Shown here: positions 33,343-45,660 of the stretch, in pieces | Numbering within the stretch: position 1 is the stretch's first letter | Layout of the letters: every line of letters starts with the position of its first letter | Assembly: GCA_017163975.1 (NCBI GenBank) | Contig: JAFFSR010000309.1 | Span: 1,565,501-1,629,500 of the forward strand | Direction: 5' to 3' | DNA from: Anastatus disparis | Lineage: Eukaryota; Arthropoda; Insecta; Hymenoptera; Eupelmidae | Length of the DNA: 64,000 nucleotides | Notes under the pieces: generated by a model | What the model was told of the DNA's origin: nothing | Databases searched by the model: none | Seen by the model: the letters and a program-made list of their open reading frames with translations, nothing else | Position numbers and translations under genes: made by a program

Positions 33343-34543
33343 GAGGATGACTAGAAAGTACAATTGGGTGTTTAGCCTCCATTGCTAAATTTGCTCGAGA
33401 AAGGCGACCCCCAACGCGAATAATATCATTTTCAAGATACGGATTTAAGGAAACGAATCTACTTTTTGATGAGAGTGTTTTATTATTCTGTAAGTCGTTA
33501 ACTTCTTGAGGGAAGAGCAGTTTCTGTAAATATTTAATAACATGCATTTCTGCAACATTTATATCGTAAGCGTCGAGATCCTTTGATTTCATTGGTTTGT
33601 TTTTAACTTTGGCCTTCAGGCATTGTACATATTTCCAAATTGTTGCTACAACTCTAATAATTTTTATCCAGCTTGAGCACCGCTCAAATAGGTGCGATAA
33701 TTGATCGAAATCAGGTGTAGTTAGATGAGTCATTAAGGTCGTTTGCTTTTCTTCGAGGTTGGCACCAGGTGATACATGTATTAAGTTTAGCGGCCATTGA
33801 TCTTCAGAGTTAGATAGCCAAGGAGGTCCATCCCACCATAGGGATGAATTTAATAACTCATCAACGGCTTTTCCACGAGATAAGATATCTGCTGGATTAG
33901 TTTCAGTAGGCACATAGCGCCATTGAGACGATGGTAAAAGTGAGTGTATCTCTGATACTCGATGGGCAATAAATGTTTTCCATCGCGATGCATGTTGATT
34001 AAGCCAAGTTAATACGATCCCAGCGTCTGTCCAACACTGATATTTGATTTGTGATAATGAACGGGCAGCACAAATTGCAACAATAAGCCGTGCCAGTAGA
34101 ACAGCGGCTTGTAATTCAAGACGTGGGATTGTAAGTTGTTTGAGCGGAGCGACTTTGGTTTTACTAGAAAGGATTGAAATAATGATTTGACCGGATGGCG
34201 TGACTGCTCTTAAATAGACCACAGCCCCGTAAGCCTTCTCAGAAGCGTCTGAGAAACCATGAAGTTGAACATCACTAAGATCCATAGAAAATTCTGTCCA
34301 GCGAGGAATTGTAAGCTCTGATATACCTCTTAATGAGTCGATATATTCAACGATCGATGAAGATAAAACTGTAGGTAGCGGATCATCCCAATCGTAATTG
34401 TCGCGCCACAATTGTTGCATGAACATTTTTCCTACTATAATAATTGGCGAGATCCACCCCATTGGATCGAATAATTTTGCAAGTAGTGATAAAACTGTTC
34501 GTTTTGTTATTTGTTCAAGAGGTTTAATAAACGTGTTAAACAC
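33320..34543 (-). pseudogene. BEL pol, RNase H part, integrase missing
   Basis: This minus-strand frame of 407 codons follows the RT after a frameshift near 34545. It has KLFDPMGW (connection), HGFSDASEKAYGAVVYL (first RNase H aspartate), RLELQAAVLLARL (glutamate) and QCWTDAGIVLTWL (aspartate), then the conserved YVPTETNPADILSRG segment. It ends just after VGGRLSRANLA..HPIVL, where the zinc-binding and catalytic integrase domains should follow, and then runs into the LTR (stop at 33320). Confidence 0.85.
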
Positions 34544-35427
34544 AAATGAGTCTGTCGTAGGATTTCAGCTAATTCCGAGAATTTATCCGTGTCTGTTTCA
34601 TTTAATGGGGCAGTCCAAGCTAATCCATGATCAGTTAAATCCATACCGTTGAGTAAATACTTGGAGTTACTCGACCATTTTCGAGCTTGCAATTTACCTT
34701 TACTTAGTAAACTGATTACTTGGTTACGTGTCTCTATCGCAGTGTCATTGTCATGAGCACCAAACAATAAGTCATCAACAAATGTGTCATGTTTTAAAAC
34801 AGCTGATGCTAATGGAAAAGATCCACCTTTATCCTCAATTAGCTGCAAAACTACTCGCAAAGCAAGAAATGGGGCACTACGAGTACCATATGTAACTGCG
34901 AGAAGACAATATTCTTCGATGGGTAAGTCAGGTCTTTCACGCCATAATATACACTGGCACCATACATCATGAAGATTAATCATAATTTGCCTATACATTT
35001 TGGCAATATCTGCTGTATAAACATACTTATATGATCTCCAATTAAGAATAATAGTAGGCAAATCAGACTGTAGGGCAGGGCCAGTATACATATGGTCGTT
35101 GAGTGACGTATTATTTGTTGTCTTTGCTGATGCATTAAATACGACCCGAAGCTGTGTGGTAATACTGTCAGCTTTTAATACAGGATGATGTGGTATAAAA
35201 ACAGGTTTAAATTTTTTAAATTCAAGTGGCAAATTTTCATATAATTGCATATGATGCAACGCTCTATATTCGGTCATAAAGGAGGTGTATTTTACACGCT
35301 GTTCATCAATTTTTGCGATGCGATTTTCAATTCTTTTAAGGCTGAGTTCCGCACGATAGCGTGACTCACCAATGTTTAATGGGACTGATGAGTTGAATGG
35401 GATGCGTACGATGTAACGTCCATCGTT
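34507..35427 (-). pseudogene. BEL pol, reverse transcriptase part
   Basis: This is the same minus-strand frame as the upstream gag-protease, separated from it by a TGA at 35428-35430. NDGRYIVRIPF begins the region. The RT motifs are LRVVFNASAKT (about 35150), TADIAKMYRQI (catalytic aspartate, about 34997-35026), GTRSAPFLA (about 34880) and DTFVDDLLFGA (catalytic pair, about 34767). The frame ends at 34507 after a frameshift. Apart from two breaks, the coding quality is good. Confidence 0.85.
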
Positions 35428-37602
35428 CGTTCAAAGGTAAGTTTGTTGAAAATATGTTTCGTAGAGGTCGTCTTCGATAGACATGACTTTTGTTTGAGGT
35501 AATTCCTCAGTTTCAAAAAATTTTTTAAGTGACGCATCGAGATCATGATTCGAAATACAATGATGGACAACAATAGATTGTGGTTTAAGATTATGTGAAT
35601 CTGCAGGACTAATATCAGTATTTCCTGAAATCCCCCAGCCGAAAATTGTTTTTTGTGCTATAGGTTCTCCAACGCCGCCTCGTTTGACACCGTTAAGGAG
35701 AAGATCTCCATACAAGTTTGCGCCGATCAATAAATGTATAGGATCTTTACTGGTAGGGTCATCGGCAAGATTGAGTTGAGCTAAATGTGGCCAAGTATTT
35801 AATGCTTGTTTACATACCGGTATATATGACGTAATTCGAGGTACGATAAATGCAGAAGTATGTATGTTGGGCTCACCATGAGAGTGAGGTGATAATTGTA
35901 TATCAGTTACCGACGATACGGGAACGGCTTGCGATTCTCCTACTCCCGATAATGAAGCAGAGATACGATTTGATTTTAATCCAAGTACGCGTGCTAATTC
36001 ATGGGATACAAAAGTCCACGTTGAGCCCGGATCCAGCAATGCGCGAACTCTGATTGCACGGTTTGTTGGTGAAAAAACCCAAACGCGTGCTGTAGCAAGT
36101 AAAATATGTATGTGATTAATAGTTTTTGACAACGAAAAATGCATGTTTATTGTGCTTTTATTTGCGATTTGCATACCACTATCCGATGGTAGGTTAGATT
36201 GAGACATAGTTGTGTCTCCTTGTTTTTCATTTAATGTAGAATTTTTATGTAACCATGTATTATGACGTTTATGACATTTAAAGCAGTCGATTTGACTTTT
36301 ACATTCACTAAGTCGATGACCAGATTTTAAACAATTTATACATAGGTTATGTTTTGTAACTACATTAAAACGTTCTTGAACGGAATTCCCACAAAATATT
36401 TGACATTTATTAAGCGTATGATTTCCATTACAAACTACGCATTTATTGTTTGACATAGAAGTTAAATGAGTTTTGACAAATCGTTTCTTTACAGATGATT
36501 TCGTGGTTGGTTTAGACGTTGCATGAGATGTGCTTGTATCATTATCTGAACTACCAAGAGATTCTAAAACTCGAGCACGCTCTAATAAGAATTTATCTAA
36601 ATCATCGTATGTTGGAAATGTCGTTTTCGAAGAAAGCGATAATTCCCAATCACATTTTGTACGATTATCTAATAGAGCTATGATTCGATTAATTAAAATG
36701 TCGTTATAACCATCTGTATCTCTACCTAAATTTTTTAATGCGCCGACATGTTTAGCAACTGAACGTCGTAAAGAATTAATATTGGCAAATAACTCCTTTT
36801 TTAAGAGAAGTATTGAAAAGAGCGCGTTTAAATGAGCGGTAATTAACGACATTTTATTATCATAATGTTTCAAAAGCAGATCCCATGCAATTTCAAAATT
36901 TTCCGAAGTAATGTCAAGATTACAAATTACATATAACGCTTCCGATTCAAGTGAATTTTTAAGATAAGTCATCTTTGTGAAATTGTCATAAGATTGATTA
37001 TTTTTAACTACTGAAATAAACATATTACGATACGGTAACCAATCAGTAAACTTGCCTGAAAACTTCTTCAATTCAAGCGGCGCCAACTATACCGTTTCCT
37101 CCGCTATTCGGCCTTGCTGTTGTACGATCGTCGATGTTGGATTGGGTTGATGCGGTGCGAGAAGTGCGAGTCGTTCGGCTATATCATCAAGCGTCGAAAA
37201 AATTAGAGTTTCTATCTTACCAAACTCTTTAGCCTTGAAGTAGGAGAGATTCTTCTTTTTGTCTGGTGTTGCTATGCGATGTATTTGCGCGTTGGTTTCT
37301 TGACATGCTATCCATGAATATCTAATATACTCGGCTCGAGTATTGAGCACCGATGCAGGTTTCTCATTTGATAATAATAGCTGTACTGCATCACATTGCC
37401 GAGATAAGGTTTCGAAGTTTTGAATTTGATCCGATAGTAAGTCTCCTACGTTAACCGTATCAACAATGTCCGACATATTTTCAACTTTTATTTTCGATTT
37501 ATAAAGCACTGTATTATCGAGGTTTTCTTGACTATAAGATCTATTTAGATTTTCATGCGAGGATTTCGCAAACATACTCGTTGTTGTCGTGTATATAACC
37601 AA
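35428..37602 (-). pseudogene. BEL gag-protease polyprotein with TAG break
   Basis: This is a minus-strand frame from ATG 37602. The first 171 codons encode an N-terminal gag part. A TAG at 37087-37089 is followed in the same frame by ELKKFSGKFTDWLPY, the BEL gag signature. Zinc-finger clusters CVVCNGNH and CINCLKSGHRLSECK are at about 36290-36440, with CFKCHKRHNTWLH after them. The aspartic protease follows, with LLDPGSTWTFVS (about 36005-36040) where D-P-G-S stands in the active-site position, then IGANLYGDLL. A TGA at 35428 ends it. A single in-frame TAG in an otherwise intact gag is either a mutation or a readthrough site; I favour mutation. Confidence 0.85.
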
Positions 37603-37857
37603 GCCTGTTAACGCTCGTCATCATTAGATATGATTAAATTAATGACCTCAATATTGATTTAAAATGAACAATTCCTTTGTTGAGCTGCGTCCAATGTTTA
37701 CAATTGAATAGAAGGGCCTCATACTCAAGGCATTTAGCAGGCACGTAGAAAAACGAATATTTTAATTCTATGCTATAGATGCACAACGATTTTTCTGACT
37801 TATAACAATACGATGCGAGACCTTCTCTTCAAGATCCTGGCAGGATCGACATTAATT

Positions 37858-38314
37858 TGTATGTGATAAATTAATCTAATACTGAGAATATTGTAAGGAT
37901 ACCAGCGTGACACGCTGGCGTGAAGAGAAGGTGTGCGTGCTTGATCTATTCACTATCACAAATTTAATTACTTTAATTTTATTAGGTTTGAATTTTACAT
38001 AAATGGCTAATTAATTGGTTTTAGCCTGCGTGATAGTCAAACTGAGTTTTATAACGGCGGCTGTGTAAGCTATAAGCATCGAAGTGAGCTCGCCAACGAA
38101 CGACTGACAACTAACTAAAACCGTCGCGACCAGTATAGGTCTATCTTATTCAAATTCCTGAAACATCAATATATAGATATACATATAATAAAGTCGTTCG
38201 CTCGCGTTCTCACAGTAAATACAAGATTATATTGTTTCCGAGAATTTAGTACAATTTCAAATACACTTAGTATAAATCTAACTGACTTTATTTTAAATTT
38301 TACAATATTATTCA
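37858..38314 (-). repeat. BEL 5' LTR
   Basis: This is the 457-base LTR upstream of gag on the minus strand, starting TGTATG and ending ATTATTCA in plus-strand order. It carries the same 17-base palindrome as the other LTR. The internal sequence next to it has the word TGAAGAGAAGGT in the opposite sense to the copy in the LTR (37808-37830 versus 37920-37931). Confidence 0.85.
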
Positions 38315-38986
38315 GATTGCAAGCTCCAGAATACACCTATGGTAACTAGGCAAATAAGCGATTGATACAAGAAGAGCAAATTGGATGTTTAAGTAATGAA
38401 TAAATATTAAAATAATTCATTCAAAAGTGTACCATATAGAGAGGATATAAAAAGTCTTATGTATTTATCCAATGTAACACGATCAGATATCACATTCGCA
38501 GTAAACTGTTTAGCCAGAAAACAGCTAGAACTTACTAAGGAAGTTTTGATTAATGTTAAAAGAATATTTAGATATTAAGGAGGAACATCTACATTAAGAT
38601 TAAAATTCACAAATAAAACAGAAAAGTTAGAAGCTTCGACAGATGCTAATTTTAGAGATTGTTAAGATTCAACTTCAACAGAAGAATATATAATTAAATT
38701 GTTTGGCAATGTAGTAGCATAGAGAAGTCATAAACAATCGTATGTGACCTTCTTGACGTGTCAAGCAGAGTATTTAGCAATGAGTGAAGCCAGTCAAGAG
38801 TTGATTTCTTTAGATAAATCAATTCGATTCGTCTTGGATAAAACACTGTTTCCAGTAACGATTTGGTGTAATAATCAAACAGCAGGTGACCGTACGAAAA
38901 TGGATGAAAGATGGATAAAAGTATTTGATGATAGCTTAATGAAAATACAAAAAAATTACTACTATTATATTGAAGTAAAGGATTAA
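38315..38986 (+). pseudogene. Ty1/copia RT end and RNase H remnant
   Basis: The copia pol resumes after the BEL insertion. NTPMV is near 38330, then SVPYREDIKSLMYLSNVTRSDITFAVN near 38415-38500, and the RNase H segment TFLTCQAEYLAMSEASQELI near 38746-38810 with WCNNQTA. Several stops interrupt it. It ends at TAA 38984. The copia C-terminus and 3' LTR are missing, cut by the satellite-bearing foldback that begins about 39037. Confidence 0.8.
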
Positions 38987-39036
38987 GACTTCTTTTCTTC
39001 CGTGGATATCTTTTGCATAATTGTCACATACATATA

Positions 39037-39277
39037 TAGTCCGGGTTTCCTCCTATGTGCCCGTGGCCTTTCGAGGTTCACGGATCTACCCAATTCAATT
39101 CTATGTATTTTGACTCCCTAAACACAAAAAACAAGAGTGGATCACTTGAATCGTTGCCAATTTTTCGATGTCAGCAAATTTTTGCAACAAATAAAAAAAA
39201 ATCAATTTTTTGCTCCAAAAAATGTGTGTGCGCGTGTGTGTGTGCGTGTGAGCGTGCGCGCGTGCGTGCGTGTGTGC

Positions 39278-39317
<40 letters not shown>

Positions 39318-40916
39318 GTGCTTTTAGTACGCCAAAAATATCTCGAGAACTACTCGATGGATTTGCTTCAAATTTTGCATGCGATTTATTTTTTGTCTAA
39401 CTGGGGGGGAAGCTATTGAAAATTGATCTTCTTAGCTCAGTTTTTTTTAGAGCTATTTTAATTATTTTGAATGAATTTTGACCTTTCATTTTTTTGGTAT
39501 TTTACGTAAACTACTCGAAGAATTTTCTTGAAAATTTGTATGGGCATTATTTGCGACTGCCAAAAGAAGAAAAACTATTACTAACTGATTTTCTTAGCGC
39601 GCTTTTAATTTTAGAGCGATTTAAAAATTGAAAAAAAAATTTTTTTTCTTCATTTTTCTTCTATTTTATGAAAATTATTCGATAGATTTGCTTCAAAATT
39701 TGTATGGAAGTTATTCGCTATTGTCTGAGGAAAATTAGCTTTGGAAAACTCATTTCTTTAGCGCAGTTTTAATTTTAGAGCATTTAGAAAATTTTTGAAA
39801 AAATTGTTATTTTTTATTATATTTCTATTTTACAAAAACCATTTGATAGATTTGCTCCAAAATTTGTATGCAAGTTATTCGCTATTGTCTAAAGAAAATA
39901 AGCTATGGAAAACTTATTTTCTTAGCGCAGTTTTAATTTAAGAGAATTTTGAAAATTTTGTAAAAATGTTTATTTTTAATTTTTTTTATATTACACTAAA
40001 ACCATTCGATAGGTTTGCTATAAAATTATTATAAAAATTATTCGTTATTATCTTAATGAAACAAGCTTTGGAAAACTTATTTTCTTAGCACAGTTATAAT
40101 TTAAGAGCATTTTTTGAAAATTTTCATACAAATTTTTATTTTTCATTTATCTTCTTTCTTAGCGTGGTTACGATTAGAAATTTCGTTGTCATCGTTCTTT
40201 TAAAGTACAAATTTATAAATAAATATTAATGTTAGACAATTTTTTTATATTAAAATCACATTTAAATAAATATGAAAAAATTAATGAAACTCAAAGAGCT
40301 CTATGAGAAAGCATTCCGCCAAAGCACTTGGCAGCGTTTTTTTCATATAAAAATCATACCCTGCAGTTTCAGCTGAATCCTTTTGCCAAAGCTGTAGTGT
40401 TCTCCTTGAGTAGTAAACTCTAAAGTGTTCAGATTAACATCGTCGTGGAGCATAATTAATAAAAACATGCATTCGTTCTTTATTTACAGGACAACTACAG
40501 ACGGTATCAGGCTCGTAAATATTTTTTTATCTCAAAATATATGTTCTAAAGAACATTTTAAATCATAATAAGCAATAATAAAATTAAAAATGTTCTCATG
40601 ATGCTGAGTCAAGATGTCAAAAAACCGAAATTTTTCAAACTTCCTTAATTTTTATCACTTAACCTAAACAGTTTAAGTATGAGCTTGATAAAAAACATTT
40701 TGTTTAAGTTTAACTAAAAAATAAGAAAATATTTTTTTTAAACAAAAAATGAAATTATCTGACTAATGCAAAATTTGTTAATATCGAAAAATTGGCAACG
40801 ATTCAAGTGATCCACTCTTGTTTTTTGTGTTTAGGGTGTCAAAATACATAGAATTGAATTGGATAGATCCGTGAACCTCGAAAGGCCATCAGCACATAGG
40901 AGGAAACCCACACTAA
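39037..40916. mobile_element. 1.9-kb TIR element carrying satellite units
   Basis: Inverted ends of about 120-150 bases share GGGTTTCCTCCTATGTGC, CCTTTCGAGGTTCACGGATC and AACAAGAGTGGATCACTTGA (left 39043-39165, right 40790-40909). The interior has a (TG)n-rich run (39224-39320) and then diverged copies of the same tandem unit that fills 59,400-63,300 (words CTACTCGATGGATTTGCTTCAAATTTTGC and CTTAGCGCAGTTTTAATTT). The word CTCTATGAGAAAGCATTCCGCCAAAGCACTTGG at about 40296 is also found at 62286. There is no coding capacity. Confidence 0.75.
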
Positions 40917-41109
40917 TATACACAAACACACATGCACCTATACGAATACACTGATGCATATACACCTAGACACATATACATACACCGATCCACACATTTA
41001 TACGCATACATAAACACGTACACTTAGTCACACATATTCACATTCATGTACACACGTACGCATGTAGCTATACTCCCATAATCACTTTTACCTATACATG
41101 TTCCATACA
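40917..41109. repeat. ACACATA-type microsatellite, first block
   Basis: Imperfect ACATA/CACATA repeats. This is the first of several blocks of the same motif and sense up to 51335. Confidence 0.85.
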
Positions 41110-41111
41110 TA

Positions 41112-41577
41112 CAGCGTGTCCAAAAAGTAACGATACACCTAAGAAATTTCCAAAGTTGATAATTTTTTCAATCAGGTGAAGGTCGTTCTTGAAGTAATTA
41201 TTTACGAAGTATCTGATAGTGACCCTGGATTTGACCTTGAACCTCATTTTCAAGGTTATTCTGAAGACAACCTCATTTTTTTAAATGGGAACCCCTACTG
41301 TTTATAGTGGAATCGAAAAGAGCGTCAAAATTTGACGTTAATACATATCCAGGCGTAAATTCTTCCGCTCTTTTCGATCCCGCTATAAAAAGAGGGATTC
41401 CCATTTAAAAAAATGAGGTTGACTTCAAAATAACCTTAAAGATGAGGTTCAAGGTCAAATCCAAGATCACCATCGGATACCTCGTAAAAAGTTACTCCAA
41501 GAACGACCGTTACCTAATTGGAAAAATTATCAACTTTGGAAATTTCTTAGGTGTATCGTTACTTTTTGGACACGCTG
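41112..41577. mobile_element. 466-bp foldback MITE, mariner-like ends
   Basis: Arms begin CAGCGTGTCCAAAAAGTAACG and end with its inverse, flanked by TA on both sides (41110-41111 and 41578-41579). Almost the entire length is self-complementary. TA target and CAG...CTG ends match the Tc1/mariner habit. It has no coding capacity and sits in the microsatellite. Confidence 0.85.
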
Positions 41578-41905
41578 TATATACACATACATATGTGCAA
41601 CTAAACAAAAACATACACATAAACATACACATATACACATAAACATACATACATACACATAAATACCCATATACACATAAATACCCATAGACACATAAAT
41701 ACCCATATACACATAAATACCCATATACACATAAACATTCACATACACACATTAACGTATACATCTACACATAAACCTGCATACATACACATGAACATAC
41801 ACATATACACATAAATACCTATATACACATAAGCATACACATATACACATAAGCATACACTTATACACATAGATACCCATATACGCATAAACATACACAT
41901 ATACA
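41578..41905. repeat. ACATA-type microsatellite, second block
   Basis: Repeats of ACACATAAACATACACATAT and ACACATAAATACCCATAT. Translated frames on the minus strand (repeating V, Y, M and C) are by-products. Confidence 0.9.
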
Positions 41906-42954
41906 GAGTTCCCTTGTATGCACGTCTTAGGTGCTTTTCCATCTTAGGGCTGTTGTTAACCTCTTTCTAGGTTCTAACAGCACCTGTGCTCACCATCTTT
42001 CGATGATAGTTCTCTTACTCAATTTTGTTATAAGCAAGCGAAGCTATCATCGTCAAGAATCGCACTCGGAGATCGATTAACCTCAAACAGCGGCCTTGCT
42101 AATGCAAGTACCAGATCCCATAAATCGGCCCAGGCTGAACTTGCAAAACTAGAAGAACTAGTCTACAACCCGAACCAGCCTTTAGAACGTAGTCGCTGGT
42201 GTCGACTCGCGGGACTTTAGCGATCCCACGTCTTGCTCTCTTAACGAGGGCCTTAGGATCACCTCCCTTAACCCATCAAGCCAGGTGCCACTGCCCGGCA
42301 GAGTCCAACCCTAGTTCCGGAATACATGAGGATCGAACACCCATTATACAGATACCTGTTAGACAGGTGCGACCCTCGATGCGGGCTTATCCCGGCCCTG
42401 CCTATCAGTGCTTGCCGTGCATACTGGTCTTTACGTTCGATAACATCGTAAGATGTCATTTTTCAAATTATCTTAGTTGACTAGCAACCCAAGGTTGGTA
42501 GCCTCCCGATGAAAACTTTAAATAGCGCTTTCCAACCTGATAGGATCCCAGCGTCCTCTTCACCCATAACATCCATGAGTCATAGATTCCTAAAAGAACC
42601 ACCTCATAGACACCTTGAGCTACTAAGCACTGAATGAGGACCCCACCCTGTCTGAAAGGATCATTCGAAGTTGAACCCCATTTGGTTCCCGTACCTCGCA
42701 GCGGCGTTCAAATCTGCTAGATATATTGCTTAGCCTTAATCTCCTTTCTGCCAAATAACGCGTTTGACTTGTTGATTTCCAGTGGGACGAAGACCCGGAA
42801 GATTCGGCACTTCTGCCCAGACGCATGAGGCTGCCGTTCAGAATTATATAAATTCCACTTATGTAGCCCCTCATGCAGCTGCAAATAGGTGACCCGTCCG
42901 GGAGTACTAAGCAACCCCATCATCACAGGAACACCTTAGGCAGTTTCACTGAAA
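41906..42954. other. Unassigned 1.05-kb GC-richer insertion
   Basis: This block is flanked on both sides by the same microsatellite and is clearly richer in G+C, so it looks like an insertion. I see no long open frame; the three frames of 60-95 codons carry no motif. TCTTAGGTGC at the left end and CCTTAGGCAG at the right end are only weakly similar. It could be part of an untranslated or 3' region of a retroelement; I cannot place it. Confidence 0.5.
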
Positions 42955-43190
42955 CATACACATATAAACATAAATATCCATATACACATAAACATACACA
43001 CATACACATAAACAGACACTTATGTACACATAAAAATACACATATACACATTAACATACAAATATGTACACATAAAAGTACACATATACACACAAAAATA
43101 CACATGTAAACATGAACATACACATATACATACAAATATACACATGAACATACACATAAACATACACATATACACATAGATACACACATA
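42955..43190. repeat. ACATA-type microsatellite, third block
   Basis: Same motif and same sense as the neighbouring blocks. Confidence 0.9.
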
Positions 43191-43191
43191 A

Positions 43192-44223
43192 CCCGAGTAA
43201 CCTTTTCATTACAGCAACCACCTTCTCTCAGTTGGGCCACCTTCGGCTGCCGAAGTCAGGCCACCATATGGGTGAGGCGTGGTGTCGAGCGGGGGCCTAC
43301 GACAACTAGCCGAAAATTGTATAGATTTTGTCATAACATCGATGTGTATCTTACATAACCACAAAATATTTTTTATTGTATTATCATGCGATGTAAACAC
43401 TTTTTTTAATTGACAATTAATAACAAGTGATTAAATTAATGAAAATAATTTGCTTTCGACTTGACTTGAACTCGTTTGAAATTAATTCTAAAACTCTGCC
43501 CAAATACACGAACAAATACAACCTAAAACCAATCAATAAAAACATGGTAAAAAATTAATTTTTCTCGTGTAAATGAGAACTAATTACCATAGATAATATA
43601 ATCTAGTTATTTAAGTAACTCGAGCTATTCATATTCTGTCGAGTAACTTATATTTTCTCGAGTAATTTATATTTTTTTGAGTACTCAATTTATTCGATTA
43701 ATTCATATTTTTTCCGGTACTCGAGGAAATTGATTAATTCATATTTTTTTCAAGTACTCGAGTAATTCGAGTGGTTCATATTTTTTCGAGTACTTGGAAC
43801 GAAAATTCAAGTGACCCTTAAGTGCAAGTACTCAATTATCAAGTTTTTTCTTAGAGTTGAAGCTGAGTACTCGAAACCATCAAGTACTCGACAAAAATAT
43901 GAACTCGAATAACCAGTATTACTCGAATAACTCGAGATACTTGCATTTTTTCACTAAAAGTATTTTAAAAAGTAGACAATTGCTTGAGCAGTCAATCGAT
44001 TGGTCACTGTCAGAAATCAGCTGTTTGTTTATACAAATAATTGTACACAAATTCTACGATTTTATAAGCTAGATTCGGCTGCCCTCTGAGGGCCCCCTTT
44101 CACCGCCACGCCTCACGTCGATTCGGAGCCACTGCGGCGACAATTCGGCAAGAGTTTCGGTGCCACTGAGGGTGGTGCGGCACCGACTTCGGGCCCCCTG
44201 CACAAGTGAAAAGGTTACTCGGG
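43192..44223. mobile_element. 1.03-kb TIR element in the microsatellite
   Basis: The left end CCCGAGTAACCTTTTCA is exactly inverted at the right end (44207-44223). A second, weaker inverse match (GTGAGGCGTGG) lies in the GC-rich outer parts. The centre (about 43615-43925) is a field of degenerate CTCGAGTA.T...TATTTTTT repeats of about 30 bases. No open frame with a motif is present. Confidence 0.65.
43615..43925. repeat. CGAGTACTCG-type degenerate tandem repeats
   Basis: Words TCGAGTAA, GAGTACTCGA and ACTCGAATAA alternate with T-rich spacers. Many words are self-complementary. Confidence 0.75.
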
Positions 44224-44445
44224 AAATATATACATAAAAACATAAACATACACATATTAACATACAGATATACACATAATTGAACACATTTACAAATAAA
44301 CATACACCTATACATACAAATATACACATGAACGTACACATATACACATAAAACATACACATATTCACATTAAGATATACATAAAGATATAAACATGCAG
44401 ATATACACTTGAACATACACATATACATATCAACATACACACACA
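44224..44445. repeat. ACATA-type microsatellite, fourth block
   Basis: Same motif and sense as at 42955-43190. Confidence 0.9.
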
Positions 44446-45231
44446 TCTATATATGAAACATTTCACACTAAGTGAAAGAGAAAAGAAATAAAAATCGCTA
44501 AAACTCTGAGAAATTATTCTTTTTGTTACCCAAAAAATGTAAAAAATTTTCAAGGATCTAGATTGAAAGGATCAAGAGCTACAGGACCTTGAAATTTGAA
44601 AATTTTTCAAAATTCTTGAAAAAGTCCCAATTTTATCATTTTGCTCCTGTAGACCCTGATGTTTTAAAGAAAAATTCATAAAAACACTTCTTGTTGTAAA
44701 TAAAGGGAAGAGTTAGCATGATTTTTTGCAGACCTGAAATTTGCAGTTTTCTGATAGGTTCTTATATGTATAACATGGAAATTAAAATTATTTATTGTTC
44801 GCCTCTCAATAAATTTGCTTTTGAGGGCTCATTTTCTTCTGTTTTCTATTAACTTTAAGATGAATTTTTGATTGTGTAAATCAGAGTCACCAATAAGGAG
44901 TTATGACAGTTTAAAATATAAATTTTCATGTATTATTTATTTTTCTTATTGAAAATAGCCTGACGTATACTAAACATAAGCATCTGATTTTAATACTCAA
45001 TAACTATTAAAATAAGTTTAAAAATCTTATGGTAGGATGTTATTTATCAATTAGAAGCTTCATTATTAATTAAACATTCCTCGTTAATATTATAATTATA
45101 ATTATTTTCGAAAGGCAAATAAGACTTTGAGTTATTGCAAGCTTAAATAGTTATTTTTATTAAAAATTTACTTATCTTAAAGAGTTGTTTCATCAATTAA
45201 AAAGAATAATAAAATATTCACTATTTTACTC
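44446..45231. other. No gene seen; AT-rich
   Basis: No coding frame or clear repeat was recognised between the microsatellite block and the large inverted repeat. Confidence 0.4.
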
Positions 45232-45335
45232 AGCTTAACTTTCTTTAAAAAGTATCTGTTAAATGGAAAATGATGATATAATTTTTGAACACACACTGTT
45301 AAAGGTAATGATAGTGGCTTCTATTACATCTGACT

Positions 45336-45660
45336 TTACAGCAATTTTAACACACGATAACCACTATCAGTTTGTTGTCCTACACAAACAATCATTTGTA
45401 AAATATTAATAAAACTTTCCTTGGATCCTGATAATGCCATAACTAAGAGACTATTACTAGGATGAAGTTCTTTCAAACAGACTTTACCAACATGGTCACG
45501 AATAATTGAAAGTTTCTTCAAAATTATGGTTTTTATACTTTTTTCTTCGAAACAACCAGGTTGACAAGGCAATCGACCATTTACCATTTTATGAATATAC
45601 TTAGTACACTTTACATAGCCATCGTTAAGTAATTCTTGTTCTGCTACTAATCAACTGTGT
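45336..45660 (-). pseudogene. Polr3A: RNA polymerase III largest subunit fragment
   Basis: The minus-strand frame encodes [60 protein letters not shown], a conserved segment of the RNA polymerase III largest subunit (RPC1). It ends after RVLKLL where the left arm is shorter than the right. Only about 85 codons are open, and upstream codons are degenerate. It is a pseudogene fragment in the left arm of the inverted repeat. Confidence 0.8.

Larger units (their letters stand above)
32890..38314 (-). mobile_element. BEL/Pao LTR retrotransposon inserted in copia
   Basis: LTRs (32890-33342 and 37858-38314) flank a minus-strand coding region. GATTG is duplicated at 32885-32889 and 38315-38319, and the copia frame runs on correctly without the insert. 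The outer ends are TG...CA. The element lacks integrase, and its 3' LTR lacks about 25 bases at the inner end, so one deletion joined pol directly to the LTR. Confidence 0.9.

Noticed and set aside
39055..39400. Two overlapping plus-strand frames of 87-90 codons rich in C, V and R
   Set aside because: They are translations of the (TG)n-rich run inside the satellite-bearing element.
41510..41942. Minus-strand frames with repeated Y, V, M and C
   Set aside because: Produced by the ACATA microsatellite; no biased codon pattern beyond the repeat.
41906..42954. Possible rRNA or tRNA-cluster fragment
   Set aside because: The composition suggested it, but I could find no rRNA-like conserved block and no tRNA cloverleaf.
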